5,448 nt of DNA from Enteractinococcus sp. (GTDB taxonomy: Bacteria > Actinomycetota > Actinomycetes > Actinomycetales > Micrococcaceae): contig JAJUIX010000109.1 of the NCBI GenBank assembly GCA_029267455.1, positions 1-5,448 on the forward strand, in the 5' to 3' direction. The notes under the pieces were generated by a model. That model was not told the origin of the DNA, did not search any database, and saw only the letters and a program-made list of their open reading frames with translations. A program made the position numbers and the translations under genes. Shown in pieces: positions 1 through 5,448 of this stretch. How positions within the stretch are numbered: position 1 is the first letter of the stretch; every line of letters starts with the position of its first letter.

Positions 1-903
1 CGACACCCCGACCAGCCGCCCGGGCATTTGACGTACGTAGCGCTCTTGAGTGGCCATGTAGGCGGCATGGGGGCCACCGTAGAATAACGGCACACCAAAC
101 CGCTGGGTCGTCCCCACGGCGATATCGGCACCCTGGTCCCCGGGCGGGGTAATCATGGTCAGCGCCAATAGGTCCGCGATCACACTGATCATCGCGCCGC
201 GTTCTTTGGCTTCGTCAAAGACTTTCTGGTGGTTGGCAAGCTCCCCATCGTTGCCGGGTTGTTGTACCAGCACACCGCACAGGTCGCCTTCGGGCAGGCC
301 CTCGGTCGCCAGATCAACCAGGATAGTTTCAATGCCCAGGGAGCGAGTGCGTCCCAGTACAACCGAGAGGTTCTGCGGGAAAATGTTCTTATCGATGACG
401 ACGGGATCATCCGCGTGTTTGCGGTTAGCCCGGCGCATCATGATCACGGCTTCTGCTGCGGCCGAGGCTTCGTCCAGCAGCGAGGCATTGGCGATTTCCA
501 GGCCGGTCAGGTCCGAGACCATGGTTTGAAAGTTCAGTAGCGCTTCCAGACGGCCCTGCGAAATTTCCGGTTGATATGGCGTATATGCCGTGTACCAGCC
601 GGGGTTTTCATAGACATTGCGACGAATCACAGCAGGGGTAATCGTGTCGTAGAAGCCCTGACCGATCATCGACGTCTTGAGTTCGTTTTTGGCGGCCAGT
701 TCACGCAGGCGGGCAAGCGCTTGCGTCTCGGTCATTGCCTCGGGCAGTACGAGCGGTTCTTCTTGGGCGATGTTTTCCGGCATGGCCGCCGTGGTGAGCG
801 CATCGAGGCTGTCATAGCCAAGCGCATCGAGCATTTCAGCCACGCCTGATTCACGGGGGCCAAGATGTCGGTGAGCGAACTTGGAAAGATCATAAACTGT
901 CAT
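1..903 (-). CDS. gcvP: Glycine dehydrogenase (decarboxylating), P protein of the glycine cleavage system, N-terminal part
   Basis: This is the first 301 codons of the PLP-dependent P protein, which decarboxylates glycine and passes the aminomethyl group to the lipoyl arm of GcvH in the cytoplasm. The gene runs off the left edge; full bacterial P proteins are about 950 residues, so the PLP-lysine half is not seen. Translation shows family hallmarks: FAHRHLGP at residues 9-16, IGQGFYDT at 80-87, ENPGWYTAYTPYQPEISQGR at 99-118, LLDEASAAAEA at 142-152, GGPHAAYMA at 276-284 and GRLVGVS at 295-301. The ATG is supported by AGGAG (909-913) five bases upstream and by the family N-terminus. A tandem glycine riboswitch in the leader independently supports the identity. 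No gcvT or gcvH lies upstream, so any partners must be downstream or elsewhere. Identification is very secure. Confidence 0.97.
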   Translation of the reverse strand, partial: MTVYDLSKFAHRHLGPRESGVAEMLDALGYDSLDALTTAAMPENIAQEEPLVLPEAMTETQALARLRELAAKNELKTSMIGQGFYDTITPAVIRRNVYENPGWYTAYTPYQPEISQGRLEALLNFQTMVSDLTGLEIANASLLDEASAAAEAVIMMRRANRKHADDPVVIDKNIFPQNLSVVLGRTRSLGIETILVDLATEGLPEGDLCGVLVQQPGNDGELANHQKVFDEAKERGAMISVIADLLALTMITPPGDQGADIAVGTTQRFGVPLFYGGPHAAYMATQERYVRQMPGRLVGVS

Positions 904-940
904 GGGATCTCCTGGGTATGGATGGTTCTATCCGCTGTAC

Positions 941-1114
941 CCCTCCCCATCTGTTATCGACCTGAGAGTTTTCCAGTTGCCTGGTTGCCCCTTCGGTGAG
1001 CCAATACCTGGCTACTTTCCAGATCTGCCTGTAGCAAGCGGTTTGGATACCTGAGAGATTCCTGGGGAGGAAGTTGCACCGTCGGTGCCCACCTGACGTG
1101 GGCTTTCCCGCTTA
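941..1114 (-). promoter_or_regulatory. Tandem (two-aptamer) glycine riboswitch in the gcvP leader
   Basis: Read on the minus strand, two consecutive glycine-aptamer cores are visible. Aptamer 1 has a P1 stem AGCGG/CCGCT (1108-1112 with 1037-1041), the core CACCGACGGTGCAA, a hairpin UUCCU-CCCC-AGGAA (1059-1072) and AAUCUCUCAGG. Aptamer 2 has P1 AUCUG/CAGAU (1020-1024 with 949-953), the consensus-like core CACCGAAGGGGCAA, a hairpin CCAG-GCAA-CUGG and AACUCUCAGG. The two are joined by a short linker, as in known cooperative tandem glycine riboswitches. The gcvP start codon lies about 45 bases past the last aptamer helix. No stem followed by a U-run is visible there, so control of translation initiation seems more likely than intrinsic termination; that part is inference. 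Glycine binding would be expected to switch gcvP on. Confidence 0.93.
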
Positions 1115-1149
1115 CTATGCACGGCTAATGTAGTTATACTTCGGGTCAC

Positions 1150-1178
1150 AGTATAGCCTGAACACTCATAAATGAGAA
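1150..1178 (-). promoter_or_regulatory. Candidate gcvP promoter
   Basis: On the minus strand TTCTCA (1173-1178) is followed after 17 bases by TATACT (1150-1155), matching 4/6 and 5/6 of the sigma-70/SigA boxes. The transcript would begin near 1143, about 30 bases before the riboswitch. A second -10-like hexamer, TATAAC (1133-1138), with only a weak -35 (TTCAGG, 18-base spacer), is an alternative that would start just in front of the aptamer. The choice between them cannot be made from sequence. Confidence 0.4.
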
Positions 1179-1192
1179 TATTCTGCCCTGGC

Positions 1193-1248
1193 TGAGGAGC
1201 AGGGACTGCTGCTTGTCACACGCTCATCTAGTGCATGAATGCTCCTCA
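1193..1248. repeat. Perfect 9-bp inverted repeat in the ohr-gcvP intergenic region
   Basis: TGAGGAGCA (1193-1201) and TGCTCCTCA (1240-1248) are exact reverse complements separated by 38 bases. They lie between the ohr stop codon and the gcvP promoter. Two lesser inverted repeats overlap them: CCCTG/CAGGG (1186-1190 with 1200-1204) and ATGAAT/ATTCAT (1235-1240 with 1253-1258). The structure could form at the 3' end of the ohr transcript, but no U-tract follows, so it is not called a terminator. Apart from this and the promoter, I see nothing else in 1115-1293. Confidence 0.4.
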
Positions 1249-1293
1249 ACGTATTCATCGTCGGGGCTTTCATGACACAAGCACAAGGTGGCG

Positions 1294-1734
1294 TCACACA
1301 GCTGTCACTTCAACTGGGATATTGCCGCGGATAGCTTTGGAATACGGGCACAGCCGATGCGTTCGATCAGCGAGCTGTTGCGCGGTCTCGATATCAACCT
1401 CAGGCACCCTGACCCTGAGTTTTATCGCCAGGCCGAAGCTCTCGCCTTCCTCTCCGATGCCGACTTCGGTGTGGATCACAGCGTCCGATGTGTCGACGCC
1501 CATTTCCTTCCCTGCTAATCCCAAGGCGCTTCGGAAACATGCCCCGTAGCCGACGGCGAAGAGTTGTTCTGGGTTCGTACCACCGCCGGGGCCGCCTTGC
1601 TCTTTGGGAGTCCGTAGGCTGACATCAAGCATGTTGTCATCAGTTACACCGCGACCATCTCGACCACCACTGATTTCCGCTTTTGCGACGTATGCGAGGC
1701 TTTCGGGGTAGGCAATATTTACGGTATTGTCCAT
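1294..1734 (-). CDS. ohr: Organic hydroperoxide resistance protein (Ohr subfamily of OsmC/Ohr)
   Basis: The 146-residue product is a thiol peroxidase that reduces organic and fatty-acid hydroperoxides in the cytoplasm, in characterised members using lipoylated protein as reductant. Both catalytic cysteines are present: peroxidatic Cys66 in GYGACF and resolving Cys129 in LCPYSKAIRGNI. The conserved active-site Arg (Arg25 in SGGRDG) and Glu (Glu56 in GTNPEQLF) are also there, and the length is normal for Ohr (about 140). The NPEQLF and CPYS-RGNI signatures favour Ohr over OsmC. The ATG is supported by AGGAG (1742-1746) seven bases upstream. It lies about 190 bases downstream of groEL, separated by a strong hairpin, so it probably has its own promoter, although I could not identify one convincingly. 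No OhrR-type regulator is in the window. Confidence 0.95.
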   Translation of the reverse strand: MDNTVNIAYPESLAYVAKAEISGGRDGRGVTDDNMLDVSLRTPKEQGGPGGGTNPEQLFAVGYGACFRSALGLAGKEMGVDTSDAVIHTEVGIGEEGESFGLAIKLRVRVPEVDIETAQQLADRTHRLCPYSKAIRGNIPVEVTAV

Positions 1735-1744
1735 CGGTTTTCTC

Positions 1745-1777
1745 CTATGCGTCGAAGCTGGGTTTTTCAGTCACCAT
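1745..1777 (-). CDS. Possible 10-codon leader ORF upstream of ohr
   Basis: On the minus strand an ATG at 1777-1775 opens a short frame reading MVTEKPSFDA and stopping at TAG (1747-1745). The stop codon overlaps the Shine-Dalgarno of ohr (AGGAG, 1742-1746), an arrangement that would allow translational coupling. A perfect AGGAGG lies at 1790-1795, 12 bases before the ATG; this is long, but the intervening bases can fold into a hairpin. The presence of a second strong ribosome binding site before ohr is the main reason to list it. The frame is too short to be recognised by similarity and may be chance. Confidence 0.25.
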   Translation of the reverse strand: MVTEKPSFDA

Positions 1778-1801
1778 CTCGGATGGTGACCTCCTCCCAG
1801 C
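1757..1801 (-). promoter_or_regulatory. Two-tier hairpin / long palindrome in the ohr leader
   Basis: A perfect 9-bp inverted repeat (1770-1778 with 1782-1790, 3-base loop TCG) is flanked by a second perfect 6-bp pair, GCTGGG/CCCAGC (1757-1762 with 1796-1801). In RNA these would stack as an outer and an inner helix around an internal loop carrying AGGAG on one side and UGAAAAA on the other. As DNA, the inner 21-bp palindrome could equally be an operator. It does not resemble the AT-rich operators described for OhrR. No U-run follows on the minus strand, so it is not an intrinsic terminator for that strand. Confidence 0.55.
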
Positions 1802-1861
1802 ATGATCATCTTCCATTGGCGCTGTCTAGGAATGGGGCCTTGATGTTGCTGGATTAACCAA

Positions 1862-1897
1862 CAGAACCTCCGACCCGAGATCGGGGCGGAGGTTCTG
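1862..1897 (-). terminator. Terminator-like hairpin after groEL
   Basis: CAGAACCTCCG (1862-1872) and CGGAGGTTCTG (1887-1897) form a perfect 11-bp stem, and a further CCCG/CGGG pairing is possible inside the loop. It begins 26 bases after the groEL stop codon. The bases after it on the minus strand (TTGGTTAAT) are only moderately T-rich. It is best read as the end of the groES-groEL operon, possibly a weak or factor-assisted terminator with some read-through into ohr. Confidence 0.75.
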
Positions 1898-1923
1898 AGT
1901 GAAGGTTCTAGCAGCTGTCGTGC

Positions 1924-3549
<1,626 letters not shown>

Positions 3550-3566
3550 TTACTGACGAGGCAGAC

Positions 3567-3863
3567 TTATTTTTCGATAACAGCCAGCACGTCACGAGCG
3601 GACAGGACCAGGTATTCCTGGCCACTGTATTTAACTTCGGTTCCGCCGTATTTGGAGAACAAGACGACGTCGCCTTCGGAAACGTCGACGGTGATGCGTT
3701 CGCCATTATCGGCTACGCGGCCCGGGCCAACAGCTACGACTTTCCCTTCTTGTGGTTTTTCCTGTGCAGTATCGGGAATGACAAGGCCCGAAGCAGTGGT
3801 CTGTTCGGCGGCCAGTGGTTCAACTACGATGCGGTCCTCAAGAGGCTTGATGGAGACAGCCAT
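3567..3863 (-). CDS. groES: 10-kDa co-chaperonin GroES
   Basis: The 98-residue product is the heptameric lid of the GroEL folding chamber. It shows the family pattern: [12 protein letters not shown] at residues 5-16, the mobile loop that docks on GroEL (about 20-34, [14 protein letters not shown]), [10 protein letters not shown] at 39-48, [14 protein letters not shown] at 64-77 and the terminal [14 protein letters not shown]. Length is normal (95-100). The ATG is supported by AGGAG (3870-3874) six bases upstream. It is the first gene of the operon with groEL and is preceded by a leader of about 120 bases under a promoter carrying two CIRCE operators, so HrcA control is expected. Confidence 0.99.
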   Translation of the reverse strand: MAVSIKPLEDRIVVEPLAAEQTTASGLVIPDTAQEKPQEGKVVAVGPGRVADNGERITVDVSEGDVVLFSKYGGTEVKYSGQEYLVLSARDVLAVIEK

Positions 3864-3905
3864 GAATCTCTCCTACTAATGTAAAAGGTAAATATTCTTC
3901 TTATG

Positions 3906-3937
3906 CCGGGCAAGCCACCCGTCGTCGCGGGTGCCGG
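3906..3937 (-). promoter_or_regulatory. GC-rich hairpin in the groES 5' leader
   Basis: CACCCG (3916-3921) pairs with CGGGTG (3928-3933) over a 6-base loop. The helix extends across a 6-base bulge through CCGG/CCGG (3906-3909 with 3934-3937). It sits mid-leader, about 30 bases before the groES ribosome binding site, and does not obviously cover it. It could stabilise the mRNA or be incidental; no U-run follows. Confidence 0.45.
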
Positions 3938-3956
3938 ATGGCTGGAACCTAAAGGC

Positions 3957-3983
3957 TTAGCACTCGCAAGGCGCGGGTGCCAA
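3957..3983. promoter_or_regulatory. CIRCE operator, copy 1 (HrcA binding site)
   Basis: The plus strand reads TTAGCACTC-N9-GGGTGCCAA; the minus strand reads TTGGCACCC-N9-GAGTGCTAA. One half-site matches the CIRCE consensus (TTAGCACTC-N9-GAGTGCTAA) exactly and the other at 7 of 9 positions. It begins at the predicted groES transcription start, so bound HrcA would block initiation. Confidence 0.93.
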
Positions 3984-3989
3984 TTCCCA

Positions 3990-4018
3990 ACTGTATTACC
4001 CGATTAGCACTTGGTCAA
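3990..4018 (-). promoter_or_regulatory. groES-groEL promoter
   Basis: On the minus strand TTGACC (4013-4018) and TACAGT (3990-3995) are separated by exactly 17 bases, a good housekeeping-sigma promoter. The predicted start is near 3984. The -35 box lies inside the spacer of CIRCE copy 2 and the start abuts CIRCE copy 1, which makes a doubly blocked, heat-inducible promoter likely. Confidence 0.85.
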
Positions 4019-4030
4019 ATAGAGTGCTAA
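4004..4030. promoter_or_regulatory. CIRCE operator, copy 2 (HrcA binding site)
   Basis: The sequence is TTAGCACTT-N9-GAGTGCTAA, with only one mismatch to the CIRCE consensus. It covers the groES -35 box and ends 13 bases before the -35 box of the divergent marR promoter. It is the better of the two copies and is placed to affect both directions, though an effect on marR is only inference. Confidence 0.96.
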
Positions 4031-4043
4031 TCCGTTACGCCCA

Positions 4044-4073
4044 TTGATTAACTACATAAACGGTTTATATAAT
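4044..4073 (+). promoter_or_regulatory. Promoter of the marR-MFS operon, predicted leaderless
   Basis: TTGATT (4044-4049) and a perfect TATAAT (4068-4073) are 18 bases apart. Counting about seven bases from the -10 places the start on A4080, which is the first base of the marR ATG. No Shine-Dalgarno precedes that ATG. Leaderless mRNAs are common in Actinobacteria, which fits. Confidence 0.8.
4053..4071. promoter_or_regulatory. Candidate MarR operator (19-bp near-palindrome)
   Basis: ATAAAC-G-GTTTAT (4056-4068) is a perfect palindrome around one central base, and it extends to TA...TA at 4053-4071 with one mismatched pair (8 of 9 pairs). It fills the spacer between the -35 and -10 boxes and overlaps the -10. 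Size and position fit the binding sites of MarR dimers, which often repress their own gene and a linked efflux pump. That the adjacent regulator binds here is inference. Confidence 0.6.
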
Positions 4074-4079
4074 TCGCTT

Positions 4080-4580
4080 ATGTACCCGGATCCCGAATCT
4101 GTAGACGAACCCACCACTGACGACACAGCAAATATCCCTCCGCGGCCGCTAGCAAACCAGATTGTCTCGGCCGCTTCGCGTTTTGCCCGCGTTGTCACCC
4201 AGGTGTCGAATATTCCGATCTCCCCCGTTTCGATGCGCGCGCTGGCCTATATCGAACGCCACGGCCCACAACGCATCTCACATATGGCAGAGTATGAATC
4301 CATTTCTCAACCGGCCATGACCTCGGCGATCAACCGGCTGGCAGATGACGGCTTGGTGGAGCGTCAAACCGACCCGGCTGATGCTCGGGCGCAATTGGTC
4401 GCCCTCACGGATAAGGGCCGAGCACTGCTGGATGAATATCGCCAGCAAGTTGCGGAAGTGATCCAACCCAAACTTGAAGCCTTACCGCCTGAGGACTACA
4501 CCACCATCGAGCGCACGGTGGAACTCTTCGATGCCCTGACCAATGACCTGATAGGAATTGCAACCAGAGAAAGTAGCTGA
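4080..4580 (+). CDS. MarR-family transcriptional regulator
   Basis: The 166-residue product is a winged-helix regulator expected to bind DNA as a dimer in the cytoplasm and release it on ligand binding. The core fold spans roughly residues 25-155. The helix-turn-helix is at about 62-90 (ISHMAEYESISQPAMTSAIN followed by RLADDGLVER), and the wing carries the MarR hallmark D98-x4-R103 followed by LVALTDKGRALL. The start is ATG at 4080, where a promoter predicts transcription to begin; an upstream in-frame TTG at 4044 is inside that promoter and is rejected. The N-terminal 20 residues are acidic and probably disordered. There are no cysteines, so it is not a thiol-sensing OhrR. It lies six bases before an MFS transporter, suggesting a self-regulated efflux operon. 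The ligand cannot be deduced. Confidence 0.93.
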   Translation: MYPDPESVDEPTTDDTANIPPRPLANQIVSAASRFARVVTQVSNIPISPVSMRALAYIERHGPQRISHMAEYESISQPAMTSAINRLADDGLVERQTDPADARAQLVALTDKGRALLDEYRQQVAEVIQPKLEALPPEDYTTIERTVELFDALTNDLIGIATRESS

Positions 4581-4586
4581 TCACTT

Positions 4587-5448
4587 GTGTCCAGTGCGAC
4601 AGCCGGACGATTTTTGAAACAACCCGCCAGCGTGTGGGCCATTACCTTTGCCACAGCGGTGTCCTTTGTGGGTATCGGCTTGGTCTCCCCTATCTTGCCC
4701 ACCATCGCAGACGAACTGTCAGCGTCAGCCTTTGAGTCGATGCTGCTGTTTTCCTCGTATCTCTTTGTTACCGCCGGCACCATGTTTTTTGCCGGGTTCA
4801 TCTCGACCCGTATCGGCATCAAAGCAACTCTGGTAACCGGGCTGGTGATCATTGTGGTCTTCGCCAGTCTGGCGGGACTTTCCGATACTATCGGCCAAAT
4901 TATTGGCCTTCGTGCCGGGTGGGGCTTCGGAAACGCCCTGTTTGTCACGATGGCCCTAGCGGGTATTGTGGGCGCCGCCAATGGTGGATCAACGACCGCC
5001 ATCATTTTGTATGAAGCCGCATTAGGCATGGGAATGGCACTCGGGCCGCTCGTGGGCGGTAGCTTGGGCACCATTTCCTGGCGTGCCCCATTCTTAGGCA
5101 CGGCACTGTTAATGGCACTGGCAGCAACGACGGTGGCCGTCTTCCTCAAGCCACTCCCGAAACCCGCTGACATGCCAATCTCGGTGGGCTTCACCGCCCT
5201 ACGGCATCGCCCGCTTCTCGTGTGGTCGGCCGCCTCACTGTGCTATAACTTCACGATTGTCTGTTTGCTGGCCTATGCCCCACACGCCCTGGCTGCTGCC
5301 GCCGAAGCCTCCGGAGCCGACTATTCTTCCTTGAGCCTCGGGGTGGTATTTTTCGGTTGGGGTAGCGCCCTGGCGATCTGCTCGTTACTGCTGCCCAGAC
5401 CACTTGTGCAGTACCTGGGATTCGTGCCTGCCATCCTGCTCGTGCTGC
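4587..5448 (+). CDS. MFS transporter, drug:H+ antiporter type, N-terminal part
   Basis: The first 287 codons of a membrane transporter that runs off the right edge. About eight hydrophobic segments can be placed: roughly 16-38, 52-72, 80-98, 101-125, 137-160, 169-187, 211-231 and 252-270. A degenerate motif A lies in the 2-3 loop (GFISTRIGIK, 70-79, lacking the usual Asp). A motif-B-like Arg109 with Gly111, 113 and 115 is in segment 4. Antiporter motif C (GMGMALGPLVGG, 147-158) in segment 5 is followed by WRAPFL. Motif C points to proton-driven export of a drug-like compound; the substrate is unknown. The GTG start, six bases after the marR stop and in the same frame, is tentative because no good Shine-Dalgarno is present, so translation may depend on coupling to marR. 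Confidence 0.9.
   Translation, partial: MSSATAGRFLKQPASVWAITFATAVSFVGIGLVSPILPTIADELSASAFESMLLFSSYLFVTAGTMFFAGFISTRIGIKATLVTGLVIIVVFASLAGLSDTIGQIIGLRAGWGFGNALFVTMALAGIVGAANGGSTTAIILYEAALGMGMALGPLVGGSLGTISWRAPFLGTALLMALAATTVAVFLKPLPKPADMPISVGFTALRHRPLLVWSAASLCYNFTIVCLLAYAPHALAAAAEASGADYSSLSLGVVFFGWGSALAICSLLLPRPLVQYLGFVPAILLVL

Noticed and set aside
155..540. Overlapping plus-strand open frames inside gcvP
   Set aside because: The minus-strand reading gives textbook GcvP sequence throughout; these are shadows.
1235..1549. Plus-strand open frames over the ohr 3' half
   Set aside because: They oppose conserved ohr codons, including the resolving Cys region, and lack a ribosome binding site or known motifs.
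1770..1790. Palindrome before ohr as an intrinsic terminator of groEL read-through
   Set aside because: On the minus strand it is followed by TGAAAAACCC, not a T-run, and a stronger hairpin already lies at 1862-1897.
4044..4079. Upstream TTG as the marR start (12 extra codons)
   Set aside because: This stretch contains the -35 and -10 boxes and a palindrome and has no Shine-Dalgarno; the ATG at 4080 coincides with the predicted transcription start.
4080..4580. Assignment of the MarR protein as OhrR, regulator of ohr
   Set aside because: It has no cysteine at all, whereas OhrR senses peroxide through a conserved N-terminal cysteine, and it is paired with an MFS gene rather than ohr.
4496..5194. 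Long open frame (232 codons) antisense to marR/MFS
   Set aside because: The plus strand encodes an MFS protein with clear motifs here. The antisense product shows no recognisable domain and lacks a ribosome binding site, so it is a codon-bias shadow.

Overview
The window looks like chromosomal housekeeping DNA from a moderate-to-high-GC actinobacterium. The evidence is degenerate CIRCE operators of the actinobacterial type at a groES-groEL operon, GTG and TTG starts, an apparently leaderless gene, and a glycine riboswitch in front of gcvP. A micrococcal or corynebacterial relative is possible, but the genus cannot be read from the sequence alone. No mobile element, CRISPR array, tRNA or rRNA was seen.

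Layout. Four genes lie on the minus strand, reading leftward from about 4.0 kb. They are groES and groEL (one operon, closed by a strong hairpin at 1862-1897), then ohr (peroxiredoxin-like organic hydroperoxide reductase, with a structured leader), then the first 301 codons of gcvP (glycine decarboxylase P protein). The gcvP gene runs off the left edge and sits behind a tandem glycine riboswitch at about 941-1114. On the plus strand, diverging from groES, are a MarR-family regulator (4080-4580) and an MFS drug-efflux-type transporter (4587 onward) that runs off the right edge.

The control region at 3864-4079 is the densest part. The groES promoter (TTGACC-N17-TACAGT) has one CIRCE copy over its -35 box and another at its predicted transcription start, which implies HrcA repression relieved by heat. 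About 25 bp to the right is the divergent promoter TTGATT-N18-TATAAT. Its predicted start falls on the A of the marR ATG, so that mRNA is probably leaderless. A 19-bp near-palindrome fills the space between its -35 and -10 boxes and is the obvious candidate for autoregulation by the MarR protein.

The genes do not form one pathway. Protein folding (groESL), peroxide detoxification (ohr) and a regulator-efflux pair share a stress theme. gcvP belongs to one-carbon and glycine metabolism and has its own ligand-sensing leader. I see no strong candidate for a wholly new system. The points most worth checking are the regulatory details: the palindrome and leaderless start of marR, the ohr leader with a possible 10-codon upstream ORF, possible alternative pairings in the gcvP leader, and a GroEL with a TTG start and no GGM or His-rich tail.
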